From Meiothermus luteus (lineage in GTDB: Bacteria > Deinococcota > Deinococci > Deinococcales > Thermaceae), in NCBI RefSeq assembly GCF_003574085.1, contig NZ_QWKZ01000013.1, positions 1 through 39,452 on the forward strand: a DNA stretch of 39,452 nucleotides, read 5' to 3'. Of this stretch, positions 1 to 10,074 are shown in pieces. The notes beneath the pieces are model-generated. The model was not told the DNA's origin, did not search any database, and saw nothing but the letters and a program-made list of their open reading frames with translations. Numbering within the stretch: the first letter of the stretch is position 1; each line of letters begins with the position of its first letter. A program made the translations under genes and the position numbers.

Positions 1-358
1 CCCCCCGGGTCCAGACCAGCTCTGGGCGTACATAGCCCACCGGAACCCCACCCTCCCGGGCCTTCTCCAGGGCCTCCGAAAGCTGCCCAACCCACTGGGA
101 AAGCCGAGCCGGCTCCACCTTTCCAGCCAACCAAGCGGCCCGCACCGCACCCACCGGTACCTCGGCCACCCAGGCCCCTTCCAGGCAGTCCACCCAGGGC
201 AGGGCGTGGGGCAAGGCTGGCTGGGGCGGTGCCCCCTCGAGGGGTCGGAAGGCTACCACCTCTATACCGGTGCGGGTGTCCTGGCCCTCGTAAACCTCTA
301 TCCCGTTTTCCAGCAGCCCCAGGCGGCCTCGCAGCAGGTAATGCCCCAGGCTTTCCAT
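1..358 (-). CDS. N-terminal part of a kinase-like (possibly pseudokinase) protein, cut by the window edge
   Basis: This partial gene begins with ATG at 358 and runs off the left edge, giving about 119 residues. The first residues (MESLGHYLLRGRLGLL, then EVYEGQDTRTGIEVVAFRPL) resemble the N-lobe of Ser/Thr protein kinases (YxLLxxLGxGGxGEVYxAxDTRTGxxVALK). The Gly-rich loop is missing, however, and the VAIK lysine position reads VAFR, so a catalytically dead kinase-like fold is possible. It lies 42 bp after the TenA-like gene on the same strand. A TATACT box at 366-371 sits 7 nt before the ATG, which suggests its own leaderless transcript. The family call is an inference from one short region; the rest of the fragment is unrecognised. 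Confidence 0.5.
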   Translation of the reverse strand, partial: MESLGHYLLRGRLGLLENGIEVYEGQDTRTGIEVVAFRPLEGAPPQPALPHALPWVDCLEGAWVAEVPVGAVRAAWLAGKVEPARLSQWVGQLSEALEKAREGGVPVGYVRPELVWTRG

Positions 359-365
359 ATGGGGC

Positions 366-371
366 AGTATA
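366..371 (-). promoter_or_regulatory. -10 box TATACT, leaderless promoter for the kinase-like gene
   Basis: TATACT on the minus strand lies 7 nt before the ATG at 358, so a transcript would start at or next to the start codon. The -35 is poor (TGAGTC at 17 bp, or TTGTGA at 20 bp). No Shine-Dalgarno is seen. Confidence 0.45.
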
Positions 372-400
372 GGCCAACCGGATTAAGCGACTCACAAAGC

Positions 401-1015
401 TCAAACCAGGGCCTCGCGGGCAAAGCCCAAGGCCATAACCCAGCCCAAGCGCTCAAACCCCCGCACCCGCTCAACCGCGGCCCTCGCCCCCTCGGGGGCA
501 AGCTCATCAAGCCGCTCCACCATCATGCCCTTCAGGTCACGCGCCAAGGCCTCCAGCTCAGGCCCCGACCAACGAAGAAGGGCCTGTTGGGCCAGGCTGG
601 GGCCCTCCTCCAAACCCCGCGCGGCCAGCCATCCCCAGGCGTCCAGAAAAATCCGCTGCCGTGCCCAACAGGCCACCACCCCAAGGGCATAAGGCTCCTC
701 CGCCAGGGTCTGCAGATATTCCAGATAGCCCGAGCGCAAGGGGTGTGGAGGCTCTTTAGGAAGCCCTACTTCAGCCAGCCAGTCCAGCTCCTCAACCACA
801 AACCCCAGGGCGTTGACCCAGATTAGCCGGTAGGGCTGGGGTGCCTGGACAAGAAGGCGGGCCTCTAAGGTCAACAGGACCTCCAGAAGGTAGCGCTCCT
901 GGGCCAACCACCGGGCAAAGGCCCACTCCGAAACCCGCCCCTGCCGCAGGAGCTCCAAAAAGGGTGGCCTTTCACCCGGCCCCAACACAACCTTAAGCCT
1001 GGGCCTCAGCCCCAA
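401..1015 (-). CDS. TenA/PqqC-like (heme-oxygenase-fold) protein
   Basis: This 204-aa all-helical protein resembles the TenA/THI-4/PQQC superfamily. Supporting segments are the N-terminal WLAQERYLLEVLLTLEARLL helix and, further on, LAEEPYALGVVACWARQRIFLDAWGW, where TenA proteins carry a helix packing on the active site. Classic TenA hydrolyses aminopyrimidine or thiamine; thermophilic homologues are often uncharacterised, so the substrate is left open. The first available start is TTG at 1015, only 30 bp after the stop of the 63-aa membrane protein. That upstream gene is in the same reading frame, separated by a single TAG. No strong Shine-Dalgarno is visible, so the start is uncertain. It is probably co-transcribed with the upstream tkt. 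Confidence 0.6.
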   Translation of the reverse strand: MGLRPRLKVVLGPGERPPFLELLRQGRVSEWAFARWLAQERYLLEVLLTLEARLLVQAPQPYRLIWVNALGFVVEELDWLAEVGLPKEPPHPLRSGYLEYLQTLAEEPYALGVVACWARQRIFLDAWGWLAARGLEEGPSLAQQALLRWSGPELEALARDLKGMMVERLDELAPEGARAAVERVRGFERLGWVMALGFAREALV

Positions 1016-1045
1016 GAAAAGGTGTGCTGAAGGCCCAAATCTGGA

Positions 1046-1237
1046 CTAGGGCCGCAGCAATCCGGAGAAAAGCCCCCCTAAAGCCATAAGCAGCGCCAGC
1101 CCCCAAAGCACTTGGGCGGTGCGGCGGTTGGCCGCCCCCTGAAGGGCCATGGCCCAGACCAACAGGCCCAGCAAGGCCGCCCCCAAGGCCAGGGTGAAGA
1201 GCAAGGCGGGAAGATGGGCAAAAATAGCTTGGAACAT
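1046..1237 (-). CDS. Small two-helix membrane protein (63 aa)
   Basis: This short ORF has two clear hydrophobic segments, about residues 8-30 and 43-61, separated by QGAANRRTAQ. It looks like a two-pass inner-membrane hairpin with a short polar loop. Its ATG (1235-1237) overlaps the TAA of transketolase as TAATG, a typical translationally coupled arrangement, which supports it being a real gene rather than a shadow. I recognise no family. The TenA-like gene follows in the same frame after a TAG, so a rare readthrough product is formally possible. Confidence 0.7.
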   Translation of the reverse strand: MFQAIFAHLPALLFTLALGAALLGLLVWAMALQGAANRRTAQVLWGLALLMALGGLFSGLLRP

Positions 1238-3198
1238 TAAACCCCCAGCATAGCCCTAACCTCAGCGGCCACCCGCTCCTTGGTAAAGCCCAGCTTGGCG
1301 TACACGTCGGCGAAAGGGGCACTCGCGCCAAAACGGTCCAGGCCCACCACCCGCGTCGCGTACCGCTCCCAGCCCAGGGGCACCCCGGCCTCCACAGCCA
1401 GCACCGGCAGGCCCGGGGGCAAGACAGCCTCGCGGTAGGCCTGGGTCTGCGCCTCAAAGGCTTCCCAGCAAGGGAGCGAAACCACCCGCACAGGAATGCC
1501 CTCCTTATGGAGGAGGCCCTGGGCCTCCAGGGCCAGCGCCACCTCTGAACCAGTGGCCACAACGACCGCCCGGGCCCCCTCCGCGTCGGCAATCACATAG
1601 CCCCCCCGGGCCACCCCATCTGGCCTCACCCCCTCCAGAACCGGCACCGGCTGGCGGGTAAGGACGAGAGCAGTGGGGCCAGCCGTGCGTTCCAAGGCCA
1701 CCCTCCAAGCCACCGCGGTCTCCCCCGCATCGGCCGGGCGGATCACCCAAAGGTTGGGAATGGCCCGCAAGCTCATGAGCTGCTCCACCGGCTGATGGGT
1801 GGGCCCGTCCTCCCCTACCGCGATGGAGTCGTGGGTGAAAACGAAGATCGTGGGGGTGCCCATTAGGGCCGCGAGGCGGATGGCTGGGCGCATGTAGTCG
1901 GAGAATACCAAAAAGGTACCCCCGTAGGGCCTTAGGGCCTTGCTGAGGGCCATGCCGTTCATGATGGCCCCCATGGCGTGCTCCCGCACCCCATAGCGGA
2001 TGTAGCGGCCCGCCGGGTTGTCGCGGGTGAAGTCCTGCATATCGGGGGTGCGGGTGTTGTTGGAGGGGGTCAGATCGGCCGAGCCGCCCACCAGCTCAGG
2101 TAAAAGCGGAACCAACCTCTCCAGCACCTTCCCTGAGGCGGCTCGAGTAGCCATCCTCTCGCCGGGCGCAAAGCGCGGCAGGTGGGCCTCTAAACCCTCC
2201 GGAAGCCGCTGCGACATCCTGCGGTGAAACTCCGCGGCTTTCTCAGGATGGGCCTGGGCAAAGGACTCAAACTGGGCCTGCCAAGCCGCCTGGAGCTCTT
2301 GGCCCCGCTCCCGCACCCGCCGGAAGTCGGCGTAGACCTCCTCCGGGACCTCAAAGGGAGGGTAGGGCCAGCCCAGGGTTTCCCGGGTGGCCGCCACCTT
2401 CTCAGGGCCCATAGCGTCGGAGTGGGCCTTGGGCTGTCCGGCCAAGGGAGAGCCATAGCCGATGATGGAACGAACCGCAATCAGGCTGGGCCGAGGGTCG
2501 GCCTGGGCCTCCTGCAGGGCACTGCGAACGGCCGCCAGGTCCTCCCCATCTACCTCGGGCACCACATGCCATCCGTAGGCCTCATAGCGCCTCAAAGGGT
2601 CCTCCGTGAAGGCCAAGGCGGTGCTCCCATCAATGGAAACCCCGTTGTCGTCGTACAGCACGATGAGCTTGCCCAGGCCCAAGTGTCCCGCCAACGAGCT
2701 GGCCTCCGCGCTCACCCCTTCCATCAGGTCCCCGTCGGAAGCAATCACGTAGGTATGGTGGGCGGCAATCTCGCCAAACTCGGCCACCAGTTTGCGCTCC
2801 GCGATGGCCATGCCCACCGCGGTGGCAATTCCCTGGCCCAGCGGCCCAGTGGTCACCTCCACCCCAGGGGTGTGCCCGTACTCGGGGTGGCCGGGGGTTT
2901 TAGAACCCCACTGGCGGAAGCGCCTGAGCTCCTCCATGGGAAGGTCGTAGCCCGAAAGGTGCAAAAGGGCATACAAAAGCATTGAGCCGTGCCCGGCAGA
3001 GAGAACAAACCGGTCCCGCGCAGGCCAGGTGGGATCAAGGGGGTTGTGCTTAAGAAACTCGGTCCACAGGACGTAGGCCGCCGGCGCCATGCCCATGGGC
3101 ATCCCCGGGTGCCCTGAGCGGGCCTGTTCTACCGCATCCAGGGCCAGCATCCGAATGGCGTTGATGGAGAGCCGGGCAACGGAGGTGGTCTGGGTCAT
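1237..3198 (-). CDS. tkt: Transketolase
   Basis: Transketolase moves two-carbon ketol units between sugar phosphates in the non-oxidative pentose phosphate pathway and needs thiamine diphosphate and Mg2+. The 653-aa length fits the family (about 650-670). The protein has the N-terminal GHPGMPMG motif (near residue 29), the ThDP-binding SDGDLMEG (near residue 155) with downstream DDN, the central pyrimidine-domain segment [15 protein letters not shown], and [20 protein letters not shown] chose ATG at 3198 (MTQTTSV) over an in-frame TTG at 3207. A TATGAT box at 3207-3212 sits 8 nt upstream, which suggests leaderless initiation. The stop overlaps the start of the small membrane protein. rpiA at 8.4-9.1 kb belongs to the same pathway. 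Confidence 0.96.
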   Translation of the reverse strand: MTQTTSVARLSINAIRMLALDAVEQARSGHPGMPMGMAPAAYVLWTEFLKHNPLDPTWPARDRFVLSAGHGSMLLYALLHLSGYDLPMEELRRFRQWGSKTPGHPEYGHTPGVEVTTGPLGQGIATAVGMAIAERKLVAEFGEIAAHHTYVIASDGDLMEGVSAEASSLAGHLGLGKLIVLYDDNGVSIDGSTALAFTEDPLRRYEAYGWHVVPEVDGEDLAAVRSALQEAQADPRPSLIAVRSIIGYGSPLAGQPKAHSDAMGPEKVAATRETLGWPYPPFEVPEEVYADFRRVRERGQELQAAWQAQFESFAQAHPEKAAEFHRRMSQRLPEGLEAHLPRFAPGERMATRAASGKVLERLVPLLPELVGGSADLTPSNNTRTPDMQDFTRDNPAGRYIRYGVREHAMGAIMNGMALSKALRPYGGTFLVFSDYMRPAIRLAALMGTPTIFVFTHDSIAVGEDGPTHQPVEQLMSLRAIPNLWVIRPADAGETAVAWRVALERTAGPTALVLTRQPVPVLEGVRPDGVARGGYVIADAEGARAVVVATGSEVALALEAQGLLHKEGIPVRVVSLPCWEAFEAQTQAYREAVLPPGLPVLAVEAGVPLGWERYATRVVGLDRFGASAPFADVYAKLGFTKERVAAEVRAMLGV

Positions 3199-3206
3199 AC
3201 CCCGCA

Positions 3207-3212
3207 ATCATA
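3207..3212 (-). promoter_or_regulatory. -10 box TATGAT, possible leaderless promoter of tkt
   Basis: TATGAT on the minus strand is 8 nt from the ATG at 3198. The best -35 candidate (TTTTCC, 20 bp away) is poor, so only the -10 is supported. Confidence 0.4.
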
Positions 3213-3243
3213 CCGCCTGAACCCGGCCTCGAGGAAAACCACT

Positions 3244-3272
3244 GGGACATTTTTCCCTAGGACACATGTACT
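3244..3272 (+). promoter_or_regulatory. Weak promoter candidate for the ba3 oxidase operon
   Basis: GGGACA (3244-3249) and TGTACT (3267-3272) are 17 bp apart and 4/6 matches to the sigma-A hexamers. A start near 3279 would give a leader of about 30 nt holding the Shine-Dalgarno hairpin. Nothing better is seen in 3213-3310. Confidence 0.3.
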
Positions 3273-3289
3273 CTCACGAAGTCCTTAGA

Positions 3290-3306
3290 CTCCTCCCAAG
3301 GAGGAG
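3290..3306 (+). promoter_or_regulatory. Hairpin enclosing the Shine-Dalgarno of the oxidase operon
   Basis: CTCCTCC (3290-3296), loop CAA, GGAGGAG (3300-3306) form a perfect 7-bp stem whose 3' arm is the Shine-Dalgarno. The ATG of the first gene is at 3311, four bases after the stem. If the stem forms in the mRNA, ribosome access is blocked. Confidence 0.55.
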
Positions 3307-3310
3307 GCCT

Positions 3311-3424
3311 ATGGAGGAAAAAGAGCAGCGACCCATTGGCGCAGTGCTGGTGGTCACAGTGGTCGCGGTGTTCATCCTAGCCTTTTGGTTCTTCCATTTT
3401 GTCATGCACCTAGCAAGGAGTTAG
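3311..3424 (+). CDS. cbaD: ba3-type cytochrome c oxidase subunit IIa
   Basis: This is a 37-residue protein: a charged N-terminus (MEEKEQRPIG), one transmembrane helix (about residues 10-33, AVLVVTVVAVFILAFWFF) and a short basic tail (LARS). Thermus subunit IIa has 34 residues with the same shape and supplies the extra helix that completes subunit II of the ba3 oxidase. It is too short for routine gene callers, but its place directly before subunits II and I, as in the Thermus cba operon, identifies it. The start has a strong GGAGGAGG at 3300-3307. The stop lies 3 bp before the subunit II ATG. Confidence 0.88.
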   Translation: MEEKEQRPIGAVLVVTVVAVFILAFWFFHFVMHLARS

Positions 3425-3427
3425 ACC

Positions 3428-3910
3428 ATGGAGCACCAGGAGCACATCATTGAACGCTACGAGCGGGCCTGGATTTTCTTCGGGCTGGCCATGATCGCCG
3501 TCTTCATCATCTTGATTGCCTACATGATGATGACCATGGGCAACACCAACCCGGTGAGCACGGGGCGCATTGACCCCACTAAGGTCCGCACCGAGGGGGT
3601 GTTTGCCAACCCCAGGGTGGAGCAAATCGGCGACGAGTACGTGGCCTACATCCAAGCTTTCTCGTTCGGCTACCTACCCAACGAAATGCGCTTCAAGGTG
3701 GGGCGAAAAGTGACCTTCTACATCACCGCCCCAGACGTCCAGCACGGCTTTCAGGTGGAGCACACCAACATCAACGTGCAGGTGATTCCCGGGGAGATTG
3801 CCAAGGTGAGCTACACCTTTAGCCGGCCTGGAGAATACCGCATCATCTGCAACGAGTACTGCGGCATCGGCCACGCGAACATGATTAGCAAGCTGGTGGT
3901 GGAGCCTTAG
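3428..3910 (+). CDS. cbaB: ba3-type cytochrome c oxidase subunit II (CuA)
   Basis: Subunit II takes electrons from cytochrome c at the dinuclear CuA centre and passes them to heme b of subunit I. The 160 residues fit the Thermus ba3 subunit II (168). One N-terminal membrane anchor (about residues 14-36, WIFFGLAMIAVFIILIAYMM) is followed by a periplasmic cupredoxin domain. The CuA ligands are visible: His in DVQHGF and the C-terminal CNEYCGIGHANM set (two Cys, the bridging carbonyl residue, His and Met). Only one anchor helix is encoded here, as in Thermus; subunit IIa gives the second. Confidence 0.95.
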   Translation: MEHQEHIIERYERAWIFFGLAMIAVFIILIAYMMMTMGNTNPVSTGRIDPTKVRTEGVFANPRVEQIGDEYVAYIQAFSFGYLPNEMRFKVGRKVTFYITAPDVQHGFQVEHTNINVQVIPGEIAKVSYTFSRPGEYRIICNEYCGIGHANMISKLVVEP

Positions 3911-3922
3911 GAGGAGCTAAAA

Positions 3923-5605
3923 ATGGCGGTTCAGACCCTTACCCGCTTTGATGCCTACGCCGACGCGCCGGAAAAAAAGTACGCCCTATACATGATGATG
4001 CTGGGCTTCTCAGCGCTGGCCCTGGGGACTTTCTTCGGTCCACTTCAGGCCTTCAACTACGGGGGCTTGGACCTTTACCCGCTCCTGAAGCCGGTCTTCC
4101 AAAACTACTACCAGGGCCTAAGCCTACACGGGGTGCTCAACGCCATCGTCTTCACCCAGCTTTTCGCCCAGACCATCATGATTTACCTGCCCGCCCGGGA
4201 ACTGGGCCTGCGCCCCAACATGAAGCTGGCCTGGGCCTCGTTTTGGATGGCCCTAGCAGGGCTCCTAATTGCGGCCGTACCCCTCCTTTTGAACGAAGCC
4301 TCGGTGCTCTACACCTTCTATGCACCCCTAAAGGCCAGTTGGGCTTTCTACACAGGGGCGGCGATATTCGTGCTCTCGAGCTACCTCAGCATCTACATCG
4401 CCCTCGAGCTATGGCTGCGCTGGCGGAGGGCCAACCCCGGAAAAATTACCCCTCTGGCAACCTTCATGGCCGTCGCCTTCTGGCTGATGTGGTTCCTAGC
4501 CAGCCTGGGATTGGTGGTGGAGGCGCTCTTCCTCATCCCTTGGTCGCTGGGCCTCCTGCCCGGGGTGGACCCCCTTCTGATGCGCACCCTCTTCTGGTAC
4601 ACCGGCCATCCCATCGTCTACTTCTGGCTCCTTCCAGCCTATACCCTGGCCTACGTAACCCTCCCCAAGCTGGCTGGGGGCAAGCTGGTCTCCGACCCTC
4701 TGGCCCGGTTGGTCTTCGTGCTCTTCCTCCTCTTCTCGGTGCCGGTGGGCTTCCACCACCAGTTCGCCGATCCCGGCATCGCCCCCTACTGGAAGTTCAT
4801 CCACACCGTGCTGACCATGATGGTGGCGGTGCCCAGCCTGATCACCGCTTTCACCATAGCGGCCTCCCTCGAGGTGGCCGGCCGGGCCAACGGCGGCAAG
4901 GGCCTCTTGGGCTGGATTGCCGCGCTACCCTGGCATAACCCCACCGTGCTGGCCTTCCTGCTGGGCTTCCTGGCCTTCATCCCAGGGGGTGCGGGGGGCA
5001 TAGTCAACGCCAGCTTCAACCTAAACCAAAACGTTCACAACACGGTCTGGATTCCCGGTCACTTCCACCTGCAGGTGGGCACCCTGGTAACCATGGCGGC
5101 CATGGGGACGGCCTTCTGGCTCATCCCCCACCTCACCGGCAAGCCCCTGGTGGCTCGCGGCCTGGCGGTGGCTTCCCAGTGGCTCTGGTTCTTGGGGATG
5201 TTTATCATGACCTTCGCGCTGCACTGGATGGGCTTCCTGTACGCGATACCCCGCCGGGCGCACATCTCGGGTAGCCCCTTGGCCATGGAGGCCTTCAAGG
5301 AAAGCTCAGCCTGGATGGCCCTCAACATCGTGTCGGGGGTGATTCTTCTGGTGGCAGCGGTTCTCTTCTTCTACGTGATCTTCGCCACCGCCCTGCAGGG
5401 CCACCGCGACCCAAAAAGGGTACTGGAGGAGGTGCCCTTCGCCGAGGCCATCTCCAAACCCGAGGGCAGCGGCCTAGCCCGGGTTACCGAGCGGGTCTGG
5501 TTCTGGTTCGGCCTGGCAGCAGTACTGGTGGTGCTGGCCTACGGCCCGGTGCTCTACCAGATGTTTACCAATATGCTCCCCGTACCCGGGGTACGGCTCT
5601 GGTAG
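3923..5605 (+). CDS. cbaA: ba3-type cytochrome c oxidase subunit I
   Basis: This is the catalytic subunit of the proton-pumping heme-copper oxidase (B family), which reduces O2 to water in the inner membrane. At 560 residues it matches Thermus ba3 subunit I (562). Metal ligands can be placed: H69 and H382 for the low-spin heme, H380 for heme a3, and H229, H278 and H279 for CuB, with Y233 in HPIVY as the partner of the His-Tyr cross-link. It is third in the operon, behind GGAGG at 3911-3915, with 12 bp after subunit II. A strong hairpin follows the stop. High-affinity oxidases of this type are usually used at low oxygen. Confidence 0.97.
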   Translation: MAVQTLTRFDAYADAPEKKYALYMMMLGFSALALGTFFGPLQAFNYGGLDLYPLLKPVFQNYYQGLSLHGVLNAIVFTQLFAQTIMIYLPARELGLRPNMKLAWASFWMALAGLLIAAVPLLLNEASVLYTFYAPLKASWAFYTGAAIFVLSSYLSIYIALELWLRWRRANPGKITPLATFMAVAFWLMWFLASLGLVVEALFLIPWSLGLLPGVDPLLMRTLFWYTGHPIVYFWLLPAYTLAYVTLPKLAGGKLVSDPLARLVFVLFLLFSVPVGFHHQFADPGIAPYWKFIHTVLTMMVAVPSLITAFTIAASLEVAGRANGGKGLLGWIAALPWHNPTVLAFLLGFLAFIPGGAGGIVNASFNLNQNVHNTVWIPGHFHLQVGTLVTMAAMGTAFWLIPHLTGKPLVARGLAVASQWLWFLGMFIMTFALHWMGFLYAIPRRAHISGSPLAMEAFKESSAWMALNIVSGVILLVAAVLFFYVIFATALQGHRDPKRVLEEVPFAEAISKPEGSGLARVTERVWFWFGLAAVLVVLAYGPVLYQMFTNMLPVPGVRLW

Positions 5606-5627
5606 GCCGCTTGACCGGGGTTAAGGG

Positions 5628-5656
5628 CGTGGTCCGGGGAAAATCCCCGGACCACG
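5628..5656. terminator. Strong hairpin between convergent cbaA and rpmE
   Basis: A 12-bp perfect stem (CGTGGTCCGGGG / CCCCGGACCACG) with loop AAAAT lies between the cbaA stop and the rpmE stop. There is no U-run on either side, so it may act as a bidirectional or U-independent terminator, or as a 3'-end stabiliser. Confidence 0.6.
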
Positions 5657-5662
5657 GCAAGC

Positions 5663-5884
5663 CTACTTCTTGGCCTTTTTTCCGTAGGTTCCGGCAAATT
5701 TCTTTTGGAACTTCTCCACCCGCCCCTCGGTGTCCACAAAGCGCTGCTGGCCCGTCCAGAAGGGGTGGTTCCCGCTCCAAACCTCTACGTGTATCTCGGG
5801 CTTGACGCTGTAGGTCTGCATGATCACCTCGCCGTTGCAGATGATCTTGCAGGGGACCAGTTTGGGGTGAATTTTCTCCTTCAT
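5663..5884 (-). CDS. rpmE: 50S ribosomal protein L31, zinc-free form
   Basis: L31 is a small protein bridging the large and small ribosomal subunits. The 73 residues show the family pattern ([47 protein letters not shown]). In T. thermophilus L31 the zinc site is CGC plus CSKC; here the second pair reads WSGN and only C12 and C16 remain, so this is a C-minus type. The ATG at 5884 was chosen over an upstream GTG/ATG extension because it matches family N-termini. A good promoter and a leader hairpin lie upstream. Confidence 0.95.
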   Translation of the reverse strand: MKEKIHPKLVPCKIICNGEVIMQTYSVKPEIHVEVWSGNHPFWTGQQRFVDTEGRVEKFQKKFAGTYGKKAKK

Positions 5885-5896
5885 GGGCGCTCCTCG

Positions 5897-5914
5897 GCAC
5901 GGATTTGGCCGTGC
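5897..5914 (-). promoter_or_regulatory. Leader hairpin upstream of rpmE
   Basis: GCACGG / CCGTGC with a 6-nt loop lies about 12 nt upstream of the rpmE ATG, just before the GAGGAG Shine-Dalgarno. r-protein leaders, including L31 leaders in other phyla, are often autoregulatory; that role here is only an inference. Confidence 0.4.
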
Positions 5915-5927
5915 AGTCAACCCCTGC

Positions 5928-5956
5928 ACTATAGCAGGTCTAGGCGAGAAGGGCAA
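5928..5956 (-). promoter_or_regulatory. Sigma-A promoter of rpmE
   Basis: TTGCCC (5951-5956), a 17-bp spacer and TATAGT (5928-5933) on the minus strand. The predicted start near 5921 gives a leader of about 37 nt with a hairpin and GGAG. Confidence 0.75.
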
Positions 5957-5963
5957 GACAGGT

Positions 5964-5969
5964 TAAAAT
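5964..5969 (+). promoter_or_regulatory. -10 box TAAAAT, leaderless promoter of aroH
   Basis: TAAAAT ends 8 nt before the aroH ATG at 5978, and no Shine-Dalgarno is present. No convincing -35 is found. Confidence 0.5.
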
Positions 5970-5977
5970 CCCAGCCT

Positions 5978-6346
5978 ATGGTGAGAGGGGTTCGCGGTGC
6001 CATCACGGTTGAGGAGGACACCCGGGAGGCAATACTGAGCGCCACCCGCGAGCTTTTGCAAAAGATGCTCGAGGCCAACCAGATCACTGACTACGACAGC
6101 ATCGGGGCGATGATCTTCACCCTCACCGACGACCTTAAAGCGGCCTTTCCCGCAGAGGCCGCACGACAGCTTGGCATGCAGATGGTCCCCCTCATCAACT
6201 CCCGCGAAATCCCGGTGCCTGGGGCGCTGCCCAGGGTAATCCGGGTGATGATGCTCTGGAACACCGACATCCCCCAGAAGCAGGTCAAGCACGTCTACCT
6301 GAGGGAAGCGGTGCGGCTGCGCCCCGATCTGGAAAGCGCCCAGTAA
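5978..6346 (+). CDS. aroH: Chorismate mutase, AroH type
   Basis: This enzyme rearranges chorismate to prephenate on the way to Phe and Tyr. The 122 residues match the trimeric AroH family (Bacillus 127, Thermus 122). Family landmarks are MVRGVRGAITVEEDT at the start (catalytic Arg at 6), SREIPV with E77, VIRVMM with the key R89, and HVYL with Y107 before LRPDL. A longer upstream frame exists but lacks family similarity; ATG 5978 gives the family N-terminus. The gene is divergent from rpmE with overlapping promoter regions and convergent with metG. Confidence 0.95.
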   Translation: MVRGVRGAITVEEDTREAILSATRELLQKMLEANQITDYDSIGAMIFTLTDDLKAAFPAEAARQLGMQMVPLINSREIPVPGALPRVIRVMMLWNTDIPQKQVKHVYLREAVRLRPDLESAQ

Positions 6347-6368
6347 ACACCCCTAGAGGCCTAAGCCC

Positions 6369-8358
<1,990 letters not shown>

Positions 8359-8365
8359 AGAGGCT

Positions 8366-8395
8366 ATTCTATGCGCCCGCAAAAGCCCTTGGCAA
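8366..8395 (-). promoter_or_regulatory. Sigma-A promoter of metG
   Basis: TTGCCA (8390-8395), 18-bp spacer, TAGAAT (8366-8371) on the minus strand. The predicted start near 8359 leaves a leader of about 104 nt before metG. It overlaps the 3' end region of rpiA. Confidence 0.7.
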
Positions 8396-8397
8396 TA

Positions 8398-9087
<690 letters not shown>

Positions 9088-9564
9088 TTAGGCGCCTCGC
9101 TGCAGCTCGAGCAGGGCCTCGGCCACCTCTGCGGCGTGCCCTTCGGGCCTCACTTTTTCCCAGACTCGAGCCACCCTCCCTGCGGGGTCAATCAGGTAGG
9201 TTTGGCGCATGACCCCCTCGTAAACCTGGCCATACAGCTGCTTGACCCCCCAAGCGCCGTACGCCCGAATCACCTCCTTGCCGGGATCGGAGAGCAGGGG
9301 GAAGTTTAGGGCATACTTGCTGTGAAAGCGGGCATGGCTTTGCACATCGTCCGCTGAAACCCCCAGCACCACCGCCCCTAAGGCTTCCAGGTTCCCCTTC
9401 TCATCCCGAAAGCTGCAAGCCTCCTTGGTGCAGCCAGGGGTGTCGTCCTTCGGGTAGAAGTAAAGCACCACCCACCGGCCAAGGTAGTCCTCCAATCGGT
9501 GTATACGCCCTTCCTGATCGGCTAGGGCAAAAGCGGGGGCCTGTGCACCCACCTGAAGCGCCAC
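9088..9564 (-). CDS. bcp: Thiol peroxidase, BCP/PrxQ family peroxiredoxin
   Basis: This enzyme reduces hydroperoxides with thiol electrons. The 158 residues include the PKDDTPGCTKEAC segment with peroxidatic C45 and a resolving C50 five residues later, typical of the PrxQ alpha-type. A family-typical GVSADDVQSHARFHSKYALNFPLLSD follows. The start is GTG at 9564 with GGAGGTA about 5 nt upstream. It is cytosolic, with no signal peptide, and encoded between an adenosine-specific-kinase-family gene and rpiA. Confidence 0.95.
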   Translation of the reverse strand: MALQVGAQAPAFALADQEGRIHRLEDYLGRWVVLYFYPKDDTPGCTKEACSFRDEKGNLEALGAVVLGVSADDVQSHARFHSKYALNFPLLSDPGKEVIRAYGAWGVKQLYGQVYEGVMRQTYLIDPAGRVARVWEKVRPEGHAAEVAEALLELQRGA

Positions 9565-9578
9565 GTCTACCTCCTATT

Positions 9579-10070
9579 TCAGGAAAAGACCTTGTAGCCC
9601 AGCTTCCGCAAAAGCTCCTTGCGCCAGGCCACATCCTCCTCGGTCTCTACCCCCAAGGGCTTGAAGCCATCCAAGACCCCCAGGATTCCGCACTGCTCGC
9701 CCTGCTCCACCACGACCACCGAAAGGGGGTTGGCGGTAGCGGCAAAGACCCGCACCACCTCGGGGCAGGCCTTGACCGCATGCAGAACGTTAATGGGGTA
9801 AAAACCCTCCCCCAAAACGATCAGGAAGGCGTGGCCTGCCCCGATGGTCAAGGCGTTCTTGACTGCCAGCTCCACCAGGGGCTCCGAGGTACCACTCTTG
9901 CGCACCAAACGCTTGCCCGAGGCCTCGCAAAAGGCCAGGCCAAACTGAATTCCGGGCACCGCCGTGACCAGGGCCTCGTGGAGGTCCTCCACGGTCTTGA
10001 TGAAGTGGGCCATACCCAAAATCACGTTTAGGCCCTCGGGTTTTTCCACGGGGACGATTTTCAGCTCCAT
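9579..10070 (-). CDS. Adenosine-specific kinase family protein (DUF355)
   Basis: The 163 residues match the small DUF355 / adenosine-specific kinase family found mostly in thermophiles and archaea. Landmarks are LNVILGMAHFIKTVEDLHEALV, PGIQFGLAFCEASG, RKSGTSEPL, GHAFLIVLGEG and ATANPLSVVV. A Pyrobaculum member was annotated as adenosine kinase-like from structure; the physiological role is not firmly known. ATG 10070 (MELKIVPVEK) was chosen over an in-frame upstream GTG-type extension because it matches family starts. The start is 4 bp after the stop of the upstream secreted-protein gene, indicating an operon. Confidence 0.88.
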   Translation of the reverse strand: MELKIVPVEKPEGLNVILGMAHFIKTVEDLHEALVTAVPGIQFGLAFCEASGKRLVRKSGTSEPLVELAVKNALTIGAGHAFLIVLGEGFYPINVLHAVKACPEVVRVFAATANPLSVVVVEQGEQCGILGVLDGFKPLGVETEEDVAWRKELLRKLGYKVFS

Positions 10071-10074
10071 ACCC

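Noticed and set aside
993-1592. Minus-strand frame of 199 aa over the tkt end and the TenA-like start
   Set aside because: It is out of frame with two supported genes, Trp- and Arg-rich as expected of a shifted frame of GC-rich DNA.
2224-2985. Plus-strand frame of 253 aa opposite transketolase
   Set aside because: It is a shadow frame; the minus-strand protein has all transketolase motifs, and high GC keeps the opposite strand free of stops.
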